Below, one piece after another: positions 36,760 to 45,488 of a stretch of 64,000 bases of DNA. The position numbers and the translations under genes are program-made. The stretch's first letter is position 1. Each line of letters starts with the position of its first letter. Under the pieces are notes generated by a model. It was given only the letters and a program-made list of their open reading frames with translations. It had not been told where the DNA came from and ran no database searches. The stretch covers positions 2,773,501-2,837,500 of the forward strand of contig CP155577.1 in the NCBI GenBank assembly GCA_001306305.2, read 5' to 3'. Origin of the DNA: Citromicrobium bathyomarinum (GTDB taxonomy: Bacteria > Pseudomonadota > Alphaproteobacteria > Sphingomonadales > Sphingomonadaceae).

Positions 36760-37604
36760 GCTGGTTCAATCGTGTCCGCAATTCGCTGCCCTTCGTGGCC
36801 AAGCGCTCCACCGACGAAACGCTGTGGATCAAGTGCAAGGGCTGCGGGGAGATGATCTTCGCAAGCGACTATGCCGACAATCTCTACGTCTGCCCGCGTT
36901 GCGAGCACCACGGGCGGATCGGTGCAGACACCCGTATCGCGATGCTGATGGACGAGGGCTTCACGCTGCTGCCCCAGCCCGAGGTCAAGGAAGACCCGCT
37001 CAAGTTCCGCGATTCCAAGCGCTATACCGACCGGCTGAGGGCCGCGCGCGCCAACAATCCGCACCGCGATGCCTTCACCGTGGCGAGCGGGGCGATCGAC
37101 GGCCAGCCTGCGGTCGTGGGCGTGCAGGACTTCCACTTCATGGGCGGTTCGATGGGCATGGCGGTGGGCCAGGCCTTCTGCGACGGCGCCGCCGAAGCCC
37201 TGCGGCGCAAGTGCGGCTATGTCGTCGTGACCGCGGCGGGCGGCGCGCGGATGCAGGAGGGCATTCTCAGCCTGATGCAGATGCCCAAGGCGACCGTGAT
37301 GGTGCGCAAGCTGCGCGCGGCGGGCCTGCCCTATATCGTGCTGCTGACCGATCCGACCACCGGCGGCGTCACCGCCAGCTACGCCATGCTGGGCGACGTG
37401 CAGATCGCGGAACCGGGCGCGCTGATCGGCTTTGCGGGCCAGCGCGTGATCCAGGAGACGATCCGCGAACAGCTGCCCGAAGGCTTCCAGCGCGCCGAAT
37501 ACCTGCACGAACACGGCATGGTGGACCGCGTGGTGCACCGCCACAACCTCAAGGCCGAGCTGGCGATGATGCTGCGCTATATGCGCGGATCGAAGGCGGC
37601 GTAG
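36756..37604 (+). CDS. accD: acetyl-CoA carboxylase carboxyltransferase subunit beta
   Basis: Beta half of the enzyme that transfers carboxyl from biotin to acetyl-CoA for fatty acid synthesis. The 282-residue protein starts with the four-cysteine zinc finger ([12 protein letters not shown], then [13 protein letters not shown]). It then has the crotonase-like core with [25 protein letters not shown] and [18 protein letters not shown]. It is coupled to trpA by an ATGA overlap; folC follows after a repeat. Confidence 0.97.
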   Translation: MSWFNRVRNSLPFVAKRSTDETLWIKCKGCGEMIFASDYADNLYVCPRCEHHGRIGADTRIAMLMDEGFTLLPQPEVKEDPLKFRDSKRYTDRLRAARANNPHRDAFTVASGAIDGQPAVVGVQDFHFMGGSMGMAVGQAFCDGAAEALRRKCGYVVVTAAGGARMQEGILSLMQMPKATVMVRKLRAAGLPYIVLLTDPTTGGVTASYAMLGDVQIAEPGALIGFAGQRVIQETIREQLPEGFQRAEYLHEHGMVDRVVHRHNLKAELAMMLRYMRGSKAA

Positions 37605-37614
37605 TGAACATCCT

Positions 37615-37638
37615 CCCCTCCCCTGAAGGGAGGGGGCT
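37615..37638 (-). repeat. half-copy of the hairpin repeat before folC
   Basis: CCCCTCCC-CTGAA-GGGAGGGG is a perfect 8-bp hairpin with the same TGAA/TTCA loop, ending GGCT as in the DUF559 right arm. It fills the 39-base accD-folC gap and supplies the purine-rich stretch ahead of the folC ATG. Confidence 0.7.
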
Positions 37639-37643
37639 GTGAG

Positions 37644-38939
37644 ATGAAGGACTTCGCCCGCTCCGACGATCCGGCCGTGCAGGCCCAACTCGACCGGCTG
37701 GCCGCGCTCTCGGTGCCAGATGGCCGGTTGGGGCTGGAGACGATCCGCGCTCTGCTGGCCCGGCTGGGCGATCCTCAGGACCGCCTGCCGCCCGTGTTCC
37801 ATGTCGCAGGCACCAACGGCAAGGGATCGACCTGCGCCATCCTGCGCGCGATGCTGGAGGCGGATGGCAAGCGGGTCCATGTCGCGACCAGCCCGCATCT
37901 GGTGCGCTATAACGAGCGGATCCGGATCGCAGGCACACTGATCGGCGACGCACAGCTCGCCGCACTGCTGGCCGAGGTGCTGGATGCGGGCGAAGATCTG
38001 AACCCGAGCTTCTTCGAAGTTACCATCGCCGCCACCTTCCTCGCCTTCGCGCGCGAACCCGCCGATGCCTGCGTGATCGAGGTCGGCCTTGGCGGGCGCT
38101 TCGATGCAACCAACGTGCTGGGCTCGCACGTGCTGGCCGCGTGCGGGATCGCCGCGCTGGGGCTGGACCATGAACGCTTCCTGCTCGCGCCGGAGGATAA
38201 CGTGCCTGCCGAACCGCTGGCACGCATCGGGTTCGAAAAGGCCGGGATCGGCAAGCCCGGCGTGCCGCTGGTCACGCTGTCCTACCCCGAAGGCGTGACG
38301 CTGGAGGTGGAGCATGCGGCGATCGTGCGCGAGGCGCTGCTGACGATGCGCGGGCGCGAATGGCATTCCAGCGTCACCGAAACGGGCCTGCATTACGTCG
38401 ATGCGCTAGGCGAACTCGCGCTGCCCCTGCCCGCCCTGCCCGGCGCGCATCAGGCGGAAAACGCCGCGCTCGCCATCGCGATGCTGCGGCATCAGGACCG
38501 GGTCAGCGTGTCGCGGGATGCGATGGCGCAGGGGCTGCGAAACGTGAACTGGCCCGCGCGGCTCCAGCGCCTGCCCGCCTCGCCGCTGACGGGCGAGCGG
38601 ATCGTATGGGTCGACGGCGGGCACAATCCCAGCGCGGGCGAGGCGCTGGCGCAGCACTTTACGGGTGAGCGCTTCCACCTCATCCTCGGCATGCTCGCCA
38701 ACAAGGATCACCGCGCGCTGGTCGATCCGCTGGCGGACAGCATCGCGAGCATCACCGCCGTGCCGGTGCCGGGGCACGAGTATCACCCCGCGAGCATGTA
38801 CGGAGAAAACGTACGCGAGGCGGCGGATGTGGCCGAGGCGCTGCGCGCCCTGCCCGACGATGGCCTGCCCGTGCTGATCGCAGGTTCGCTCTACCTCGCA
38901 GGCGATGTGCTGCGGCTGAGCGGCGCGCTGCCCGACTGA
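37644..38939 (+). CDS. folC: bifunctional folylpolyglutamate/dihydrofolate synthase
   Basis: Adds glutamate to folates and to dihydropteroate. The 431-residue Mur-ligase-type protein has the P-loop HVAGTNGKGSTCAILRAML, the conserved TSPHLVRYNERIRI, VIEVGLGGRFDATNV, and DGGHNPSAGEAL. The usual accD-folC pairing is kept. The stop directly abuts the stop of the convergent transporter gene (no bases between). Confidence 0.95.
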   Translation: MKDFARSDDPAVQAQLDRLAALSVPDGRLGLETIRALLARLGDPQDRLPPVFHVAGTNGKGSTCAILRAMLEADGKRVHVATSPHLVRYNERIRIAGTLIGDAQLAALLAEVLDAGEDLNPSFFEVTIAATFLAFAREPADACVIEVGLGGRFDATNVLGSHVLAACGIAALGLDHERFLLAPEDNVPAEPLARIGFEKAGIGKPGVPLVTLSYPEGVTLEVEHAAIVREALLTMRGREWHSSVTETGLHYVDALGELALPLPALPGAHQAENAALAIAMLRHQDRVSVSRDAMAQGLRNVNWPARLQRLPASPLTGERIVWVDGGHNPSAGEALAQHFTGERFHLILGMLANKDHRALVDPLADSIASITAVPVPGHEYHPASMYGENVREAADVAEALRALPDDGLPVLIAGSLYLAGDVLRLSGALPD

Positions 38940-40673
38940 CTACTGTGCCGCGACCGCTTCCGATCCGGGCGGCGGCGCGTTCTGCGAGCGGCCCGAACGG
39001 ACCACGCGGATCCACTCGAACACGCACAGGACCACCGCCAGCATCCCGATCAGCGTGGTCAGGATGAACACGTCGTAATAGCCCTGCTTCTCGATCATCT
39101 CCCCCAGCGCACCGCGCCCCAGCGTGCCCACCAGCAGGGTCAGCGAGGAAAGGAGTGCATACTGGACTGCCGAGTACTTCTTGGACACGATCGAGCTCAG
39201 CCACGCGACATAGGCCGCCCCCGCGATCCCGATCGCAAGGTTCTCCCACATGATCGTGAAGGTCAGCCGCGGCAGCGCCTCCGACCCGAAGGGCGCCATG
39301 AAGCCGATCAGCGCGGAAAAGCCGATCGCATCGCTCGCCGCCTGCATATTCGCCCCGCCCGCCGCCATGTCGGCATAGAGCAGATTGGTCAGCGCAGCGA
39401 TCAGCGCGCCGAGCGTCAGCGTGGCCATCCGTCCGATCGCGGTCAGCAGATAGCCGCCGATCGCCAGCCCGGCGATGATCGCGCCGACGCCGAAGAACTT
39501 GGAAGCGAAGGCGACCTCGTCGTTCGTGTACTGCAATTCGCCGAGGTAGAACGGATAGGCGAAAGTGCCCCAGATCGCGTCGCAGATGCGGTAGGTCAGC
39601 ACCAGCGACAGGATCAGCACCAGCGACCAGCCCATCCGCCCGACGAACTCGACCAGCGGCATCACCAGCGCGCGATAGAGGTGGTCCATCGCATAGGATT
39701 GGCCCGCGCGTTCGGGCAGATCCTCGGTCATCACGTACTGGCCCCGCTCCTTCTTGGAGGCGAGCCAGCCCGCGATCAGCGCGGGGATGACGACAGTGGC
39801 GACGATGATCCACGGGCCGTAATTGAGCGTGAATTCGGTCGGATTGGGTCGCTCCTCCGGCGGGAAGGCGAGCGACATGTACATGAAGGTAAGCACGGTG
39901 CCGATGGCGACCGCCCACAGCAGACCCACTGCGCCCAGCGCCTTGGCGCGCACCGAGGGCTTCAACTCGCCCTTTCGGCGCAGGCTGAGCAGCAGTTCGT
40001 CATCGATCGTGCCGTCGACATTCTCGCCCGCCTTGCTGTCGGGCGCGAACAGGCCTGCGATGCCGATCACCAGCAGGATCGCACCCATCATGAGGTAGGT
40101 CTGCGGCCAGCCGATCCGCGCGGCGATGATCAGGCCCAGTGCGCCGCCCACCAGCGCCGCGAGGCGGTAGCCCATCTGGTATACGGTCGAGAGGATGTCG
40201 ATCGTCGCTTCTTCGTCCGCGACGTCGATGCGCCAGGCATTGATCGCTATGTCCTGCGTCGCGCTGGCCAGTGCACCGATCCCGGCGAGCAGGCTGAACC
40301 AGCCGATCGCCTCGTTAGTCGGGTTGGACAGCGAAAGCGCGATCAGGATGACGCCGAGCAGGATCTGCGCAGGCACGATCCACTGCTTGCGGCGGCCGAG
40401 CTTGCGGAAACCCGGGATCGAAACCTTGTCGATCAGCGGCGACCACAGGAACTGGAACGCGTAGGCGAGCCCGATCAGCGAGAAGACGCCCATCGTCTCC
40501 AGCTCCACCTCGGCTTCGCTCAGCCAGGCGTAGAGCGTGCCGAGGAACAGCGCGAAGGGCAGGCCGCTGGCAAAGCCGAACAGCGCCATATAGCCGCTCT
40601 TGGGATTGCGCAGAGAGCGCGCCAGCGTTCCCCAGCCCGGCTTCTTCGCCTTGTCAGCCTTTGCCTCGGCCAT
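38940..40673 (-). CDS. ampG: AmpG-family muropeptide MFS transporter
   Basis: A 577-residue major-facilitator protein with about 12-14 helices. The N-terminus SGYMALFGFASGLPFALFLG, the following FSLIGLAYAFQFLWSPLIDK and RKQWIVPAQI are the AmpG/PAT signature. AmpG imports anhydromuropeptides released from the wall for recycling and can affect beta-lactamase induction. It is longer than E. coli AmpG because of a large loop around residues 240-330. The ATG at 40671-40673 has AAGGG six bases upstream and is preferred over a GTG two codons earlier. Confidence 0.85.
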   Translation of the reverse strand: MAEAKADKAKKPGWGTLARSLRNPKSGYMALFGFASGLPFALFLGTLYAWLSEAEVELETMGVFSLIGLAYAFQFLWSPLIDKVSIPGFRKLGRRKQWIVPAQILLGVILIALSLSNPTNEAIGWFSLLAGIGALASATQDIAINAWRIDVADEEATIDILSTVYQMGYRLAALVGGALGLIIAARIGWPQTYLMMGAILLVIGIAGLFAPDSKAGENVDGTIDDELLLSLRRKGELKPSVRAKALGAVGLLWAVAIGTVLTFMYMSLAFPPEERPNPTEFTLNYGPWIIVATVVIPALIAGWLASKKERGQYVMTEDLPERAGQSYAMDHLYRALVMPLVEFVGRMGWSLVLILSLVLTYRICDAIWGTFAYPFYLGELQYTNDEVAFASKFFGVGAIIAGLAIGGYLLTAIGRMATLTLGALIAALTNLLYADMAAGGANMQAASDAIGFSALIGFMAPFGSEALPRLTFTIMWENLAIGIAGAAYVAWLSSIVSKKYSAVQYALLSSLTLLVGTLGRGALGEMIEKQGYYDVFILTTLIGMLAVVLCVFEWIRVVRSGRSQNAPPPGSEAVAAQ

Positions 40674-40798
40674 ACACACCCTTCCCTCGATAAATCGTCC
40701 TTGCGCTCTCTAGCCGCTGTGGTCCGGGTAAGCCTAGCCCTCGCAGGACATTGCCAAAGCATTTGGCGGATCGTCGACCGGTCGCTAAGCGGGCCTAC

Positions 40799-41557
40799 AT
40801 GGCCGAAGATGAACGTAAGGGCGATCGCATCGCCAAGCTGCTGGCGCGCGCAGGCGTGGCGAGCCGCCGCGAGGTGGAGCGGATGATTGCGGACAAGCGG
40901 ATCGCGATCGACGGGAAAACCGTGGAGACCCCGGCAACCCTGCTCGAAACCCTGCGCGGGGTGACCGTGGACGGCAAACCGGTCGCCAAGCCCGAACCGA
41001 CGCGCCTGTTCGCGTTCCACAAACCGACCGGGCTGATCACCGCCGAGCATGACCCGCGCGGGCGCCCGACGATCTACGACGCCCTGCGCAACTCGCTGCC
41101 CAAGGACGCGCCGCGGGTGATGCCGATCGGTCGGCTCGACTTCAACACCGAAGGCCTGCTGCTGCTGACCAATGACGGCGAGTTCAAGCGTATGCTGGAA
41201 CTGCCCGCCAACGCGGTGGAGCGGACCTATCGCGCGCGCGCGCATGGCGGGGTGACGCAGGCGCAGCTGGAGGAACTGAGCGAGGGGATCACCATCGACG
41301 GCGTCCATTACGGCCCGATCAACGCCAATCTGGAACGGCGGACCGGTGCCAACCAGTGGATCGAAGTGACGATTACGGAAGGCAAGAACCGCGAAGTGCG
41401 ACGGGTGCTCGAACATCTCGGCCTCGAGGTGAACCGGCTGGTCCGCGTCGCCTTCGGGCCGGTCGCGCTGGGCGATCTGCCGCGCGGGCAGGCGATGGAG
41501 ATCCGCAAGCACGAGATCGGCAAGTTCCGCGCCTCGGTGAAGAAGGGGCGCGACTGA
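40799..41557 (+). CDS. rluB: rRNA pseudouridine synthase, RluB/RsuA family
   Basis: Makes pseudouridine in 23S (RluB) or 16S (RsuA) rRNA. The 252-residue product has an N-terminal S4 RNA-binding domain (RIAKLLARAGVASRREVERM) and the catalytic motif MPIGRLDFNTEGLLLLTNDG with the nucleophilic Asp, then GKNREVRRVLEHLG. The length fits RluB better than RsuA, but the target base cannot be read from the sequence. Its stop overlaps the rsmD start by one base (TGATG). Confidence 0.88.
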   Translation: MAEDERKGDRIAKLLARAGVASRREVERMIADKRIAIDGKTVETPATLLETLRGVTVDGKPVAKPEPTRLFAFHKPTGLITAEHDPRGRPTIYDALRNSLPKDAPRVMPIGRLDFNTEGLLLLTNDGEFKRMLELPANAVERTYRARAHGGVTQAQLEELSEGITIDGVHYGPINANLERRTGANQWIEVTITEGKNREVRRVLEHLGLEVNRLVRVAFGPVALGDLPRGQAMEIRKHEIGKFRASVKKGRD

Positions 41558-42102
41558 TGCGGATCGTCGCAGGCGACTGGCGCGGGCGTGCGATCAAGGC
41601 TCCGCCGGGCGAAACCACCCGCCCGACCGCCGACCGCACGCGCGAGACGCTGTTCAACATGCTGAGCAGCCGCCTCGGCAGTTTCGAGGGGCTGAGCGCG
41701 GTGGATCTGTTCGCCGGATCGGGCGCGCTCGGGCTGGAGGCGCTGTCGCGCGGCTGCGCCTCGTGCCTTTTCGTCGAAGAAGACAAGCGTGCAGTGGACG
41801 CGATCCGGGCAAATGTAGCGGCCCTGGGTGCCGGCACGCGAGCGACGGTGCAGCAGGCCTCCGCCTTGCGGCTGGGCCCGGCGAAGGTGCCGCACGATCT
41901 GGTGATGCTCGACCCGCCCTATGGCACTGGCGCAGGCGCCGTTGCGCTGGAGCGCTTGGTCCGGCTCGGCTGGATCGGCCCCGCGACCTGGATCTCGCTC
42001 GAGGTGGCAGCGAAGGAAACGCCGGACTTGCGCGATATGCGGGTCGATGCAGAGCGTAAGGTGGGCAAGGCGAAACTGCTGCTGCTCCAGCTGGACAGCT
42101 AG
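41557..42102 (+). CDS. rsmD: 16S rRNA (guanine966-N2)-methyltransferase
   Basis: Methylates G966 of 16S rRNA. The 181-residue product begins MRIVAGDWRGRAIKAP, with DLFAGSGALGLEALSRG as SAM-binding motif I and LDPPYGTG as the catalytic (N/D)PPY motif. It is coupled to the rluB gene by the TGATG overlap, a common arrangement for these two rRNA modification genes. Confidence 0.95.
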   Translation: MRIVAGDWRGRAIKAPPGETTRPTADRTRETLFNMLSSRLGSFEGLSAVDLFAGSGALGLEALSRGCASCLFVEEDKRAVDAIRANVAALGAGTRATVQQASALRLGPAKVPHDLVMLDPPYGTGAGAVALERLVRLGWIGPATWISLEVAAKETPDLRDMRVDAERKVGKAKLLLLQLDS

Positions 42103-42116
42103 CGACAAAGCCCATC

Positions 42117-42148
42117 AAAAAAGGGCGCCCGCCAACGGCGAACGCCCT
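42117..42148 (-). terminator. terminator after the secreted-protein gene at 42172
   Basis: On the minus strand AGGGCG pairs with CGCCCT around an inner GCC/GGC pairing and is followed by six T residues. It begins 24 bases after the stop of the 42172 gene and lies just past the convergent rsmD end, so it may help both. Confidence 0.7.
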
Positions 42149-42171
42149 CTTTCCGATCGCAGATCGGGCGA

Positions 42172-42465
42172 TCAGTTCTTGGGTTCGTTGAGTGGCAGCG
42201 GCTCGTCGATCTCGCTCGCCGGGCGACCCGGCCAGTAGTTAATCGGGCGGTTGCCGGTCTTGTTGGCTTCCCAGCTGTTGATGCAATTGGTCTGCTGGTC
42301 TTTCTTGCAGATCGGAAGCTCGCCGGACTTGGGCTGCTCATCCTGTGGGACCTGCTGCACCGTCTCCTTGCTGACGTAGTTGATCGTGGGTGCCGTCTGC
42401 GCTGCGGCAGGGATCGACAGCCCCGCAAGGGCGGTGGCGAAACCGGTCAAAAGGATCTTATTCAT
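42172..42465 (-). CDS. small secreted protein with LPIC/NCIN C-terminal module (A)
   Basis: A 97-residue exported protein: signal peptide ending SIPAAAQ, then almost at once the module INYVSKETVQQVPQDEQP followed by ELPICKKDQQTNCINSW, with two cysteines that could pair. The end is polar and Pro-rich. The neighbouring upstream gene product ends with the same module. I know no name for it. The ATG at 42463-42465 has GAGGAAACC upstream. Confidence 0.7.
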   Translation of the reverse strand: MNKILLTGFATALAGLSIPAAAQTAPTINYVSKETVQQVPQDEQPKSGELPICKKDQQTNCINSWEANKTGNRPINYWPGRPASEIDEPLPLNEPKN

Positions 42466-42552
42466 CTTATTGGTTTCCTCTCGAAAAAATATGACGACCC
42501 CGGGATAACCCCGGAGCCGCCACACGGTTTCACGCAGAATAGCGTTTGTTTA

Positions 42553-43047
42553 TTAGACTGCCCCGCGGTTGATGCAGTTATCCTGCTGCATCGGCTCGCA
42601 GATGGGCAGATCGGCCGGCGGCGGCCCTTCATCGCCAGGGGTCGGCTGCACCATCGCCTTGCTGGTATAGTTGATCTTGGCGCTTCCCGAAGTCGTGCTG
42701 GTGGTGGTTGCCGTCGCCGAGCCGCTCAGCTGGCTGTTGATCGACTGCCAGGCAGCCATGCGCTGCTCCGGCACCATGTTGACGATCTTGACGCGCTGAT
42801 CATTGGTCAGCGTGTTCCACCAGACGTTCTTCTGCGTGTCGTTGAGCGTCCAGTAGTATTCCTGGGCGGCCATCGGCCATTCCTGATAGGTCATCCGCTG
42901 TTCGGCAGACCAATCAAGGTACATTTTTTCCTGCGCGTCAGTCATCGCGTAGGATTCTTCTTCCATGTGATGGTCGGCGAGTGCCGGAGCCGCTGCAGCA
43001 ATTGCGAGGCCGCAGGCGGCAGTCGAAGCAATAATAAGCTTTTTCAT
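42553..43047 (-). CDS. secreted protein with LPIC/NCIN C-terminal module (B)
   Basis: A 164-residue exported protein: signal peptide ending PALA, then a conserved Trp-rich helical region (TYQEWPMAAQEYYWTL, NVWWNTLTNDQRVKIV), a Ser/Thr/Gly linker, and a C-terminal module KINYTSKAMVQPTPGDE followed by LPICEPMQQDNCINRG. The module matches the end of protein A at roughly 21 of 36 positions. Probably periplasmic. It is 87 bases upstream of A on the same strand and transcribed divergently from the helicase gene. Confidence 0.72.
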   Translation of the reverse strand: MKKLIIASTAACGLAIAAAAPALADHHMEEESYAMTDAQEKMYLDWSAEQRMTYQEWPMAAQEYYWTLNDTQKNVWWNTLTNDQRVKIVNMVPEQRMAAWQSINSQLSGSATATTTSTTSGSAKINYTSKAMVQPTPGDEGPPPADLPICEPMQQDNCINRGAV

Positions 43048-43178
43048 GTCTCTGTCTCCTTCTTCCCTCGTCCTTGACCAACCAACGAGACCTCGGGCGT
43101 GAGGTTCCGAATTGGGGAGCGCGGGTGCCGCTTCCCTTGCTCGGACGGCCCGCGTTCCCTACCTGTTCGGCCATAGCC

Positions 43179-45488
43179 ATGAGTGATGCCTTCCCCCTCG
43201 CAACCGCCGCCGGAGACGCGGATATCCCGCCCTATGCCGCGCGATTGAACCCGCCGCAGCGCGAAGCCGTGCTCACCACCGAAGGACCGGTGCTGATGCT
43301 GGCCGGTGCGGGAACGGGCAAAACCTCGGCGTTGACCGCAAGGCTGGCGCATCTGGTCGCGATGCGGCTCGCCTGGCCGAGCGAGATTCTGTGCGTCACC
43401 TTCACCAACAAGGCCGCGCGCGAAATGCGTGAGCGCGTCGGGCGGCATATCGGCGATGCGGTGGAAGGCATGCCCTGGCTCGGCACGTTCCACGCGATCG
43501 GCGCGAAGATGCTGCGCCGCCATGCCGAGCTGGTCGGCCTGCAATCGAACTTCACGATCATCGACCCCGACGATCAGCTGCGCCTGCTCAAGACGCTGAT
43601 CGCGGAGGCCGATCTGGACGAGAAGCGCTGGCCCGCGCGCCAGCTCGCCGGGCTGATCGACCGGTGGAAGAACCGCGGGCTCAACCCAGGCGATCTCGAT
43701 GCGGTGGAGAATGAAGCCTACGCCAACGGACGCGGCGCTCAGCTGTACAAGACCTATCAGGCGCGTCTGCAATCTCTGAACGCATGCGATTTCGGCGATC
43801 TTCTGCTGCACATGCTCAACATCTTCCGGCAGCATTCCGATGTGCTGGAGCAGTACCAGAACCGCTTTAAATACATCCTGGTCGACGAATATCAGGACAC
43901 CAACCAGGTCCAGTACCTTTGGCTCCGCCTGCTCGCGCAGCACCGCAAGAATATCTGCGTGGTGGGGGACGACGACCAGTCGATCTACTCGTGGCGCGGT
44001 GCGGAAGTGGCGAATATCCTGAAGTTCGAGAAGGACTTTCCGGGCGCCAAGGTCATCAAGCTGGAGCAGAATTATCGCTCCACCCCGCACATCCTCGGCG
44101 CGGCATCGGGCCTGATCGGGGAGAACAGCCAGCGGCTCGGCAAGGAGTTGTGGACCGAGACCGACACGGGCGAGAAGGTGCGCGTCATCGGCGTATGGGA
44201 CGGGCCCGAGGAAGCGCGCCGTGTGGGCGAGGAGATCGAGAGCCTCGAGCGTGGCGGCACCGGGCTCGACGAAATCGCGATCCTCGTGCGCGCGCAGTAC
44301 CAGACGCGCGAATTCGAAGACCGCTTCATCCAGATCGGCATGGCCTACCGCATCGTCGGCGGCTTCCGCTTCTACGAACGCGCCGAAATCCGCGATGCGC
44401 TCGCCTATCTGCGCGTCATTGCCCAACCGGCGGACGATCTGGCGTTCGAGCGGATCTATAACCAGCCCAAGCGCGGCCTCGGTGCGAAGACGCTGGAGAA
44501 GATGTACCAGCACGCGCGGCGCACCGGCATGCCGCTCGCCGCAGCATCCCTCGATCTGGCGGACAGCGACGAACTGCCTGCGCGGGCTCGCGGGACCATC
44601 GGTGGGCTGATGCGTCAGTTTCTCCAGTGGCGCGAACAGGCGGACAGCCTCGCGCCGGCCGAACTGCTGCGGCAGGTGCTGGAAGAAAGCGGCTATCAGG
44701 CGATGCTCGAGAACGAGCGGACGCCCGAGGCCAAGGGGCGTCTCGAAAACCTGTCCGAACTGGCGCGCGCGATGGAGGATTACGAGACGCTGGGCGACTT
44801 CCTCGAACACGTCGCGCTGGTGATGGACAATGATGCGAATGCGGAGGATGCCAAGGTCACCATCATGACCATCCACGCCGCCAAGGGGCTGGAGTTCGAC
44901 CACCTGTTCCTGGTCGGGTGGGAAGAAGGCGTTTTCCCGTCGCAGCGTTCGCTCGACGAAGGCGGGCTCGCCTCACTGGAGGAGGAACGCCGCCTCGCCT
45001 ACGTCGCGATCACCCGCGCGAAGAAGGCCTGCACGATTCTGCACGCGGCCAACCGACGCATCTACGGCCAGTGGACGAGCTCGCTTCCCAGCCGGTTCAT
45101 CGAGGAACTGCCCGACGACCACGTCGAGAGTGAGACCACGATGTCGGGCGGCGCATCGCTGTGGCGCGCAAACTGGAGCGAGAACGACGATCCCTTCGCC
45201 CATGTCACCCGCGATCGGCCTGAGCGCTCGAACAACCGCGGCCCCGGCTGGCAGCGTGCGTTGGCGACCGGGTACGAGACGCGGCCTGCGCGGGTTCAGG
45301 AAAGCCGACGCAGCGCAGCCAGCTTCGCGGCCAAGCCACGCGACGACATCGCGCTGGGTGCGCGGGTGTTCCACGACAAGTTCGGTTACGGCACCGTCAT
45401 GGGGCAGGAAGGCAACAAGCTCGAAATCGAGTTCGAAATCACCGGAACCAAGCGGGTGATCGACAGCTTCGTGAAGCCGGCCGACTAG
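43179..45488 (+). CDS. uvrD: UvrD/PcrA-family ATP-dependent DNA helicase
   Basis: A superfamily 1 3'-5' helicase of 769 residues. Motifs in order: LNPPQREAV, LAGAGTGKTSALTARLAHL (motif I), FTNKAAREMRER, VDEYQDTN (II), VVGDDDQSIYSWRGA (III), EQNYRS (IV), VTIMTIHAAKGLEFD (V) and RLAYVAITRAKK (VI). It should act in nucleotide-excision and mismatch repair. The C-terminal VFHDKFGYGTVMGQEG Tudor-like end is typical of UvrD/PcrA. The start at 43179 (MSDAFPLAT) is preferred over longer frames. Its stop shares CTAG with the convergent GGDEF gene. Confidence 0.94.
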   Translation: MSDAFPLATAAGDADIPPYAARLNPPQREAVLTTEGPVLMLAGAGTGKTSALTARLAHLVAMRLAWPSEILCVTFTNKAAREMRERVGRHIGDAVEGMPWLGTFHAIGAKMLRRHAELVGLQSNFTIIDPDDQLRLLKTLIAEADLDEKRWPARQLAGLIDRWKNRGLNPGDLDAVENEAYANGRGAQLYKTYQARLQSLNACDFGDLLLHMLNIFRQHSDVLEQYQNRFKYILVDEYQDTNQVQYLWLRLLAQHRKNICVVGDDDQSIYSWRGAEVANILKFEKDFPGAKVIKLEQNYRSTPHILGAASGLIGENSQRLGKELWTETDTGEKVRVIGVWDGPEEARRVGEEIESLERGGTGLDEIAILVRAQYQTREFEDRFIQIGMAYRIVGGFRFYERAEIRDALAYLRVIAQPADDLAFERIYNQPKRGLGAKTLEKMYQHARRTGMPLAAASLDLADSDELPARARGTIGGLMRQFLQWREQADSLAPAELLRQVLEESGYQAMLENERTPEAKGRLENLSELARAMEDYETLGDFLEHVALVMDNDANAEDAKVTIMTIHAAKGLEFDHLFLVGWEEGVFPSQRSLDEGGLASLEEERRLAYVAITRAKKACTILHAANRRIYGQWTSSLPSRFIEELPDDHVESETTMSGGASLWRANWSENDDPFAHVTRDRPERSNNRGPGWQRALATGYETRPARVQESRRSAASFAAKPRDDIALGARVFHDKFGYGTVMGQEGNKLEIEFEITGTKRVIDSFVKPAD

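Noticed and set aside
43044-44903. 619-codon open frame opposite the UvrD-family helicase
   Set aside because: Antisense to all helicase motifs and without recognisable motifs of its own.
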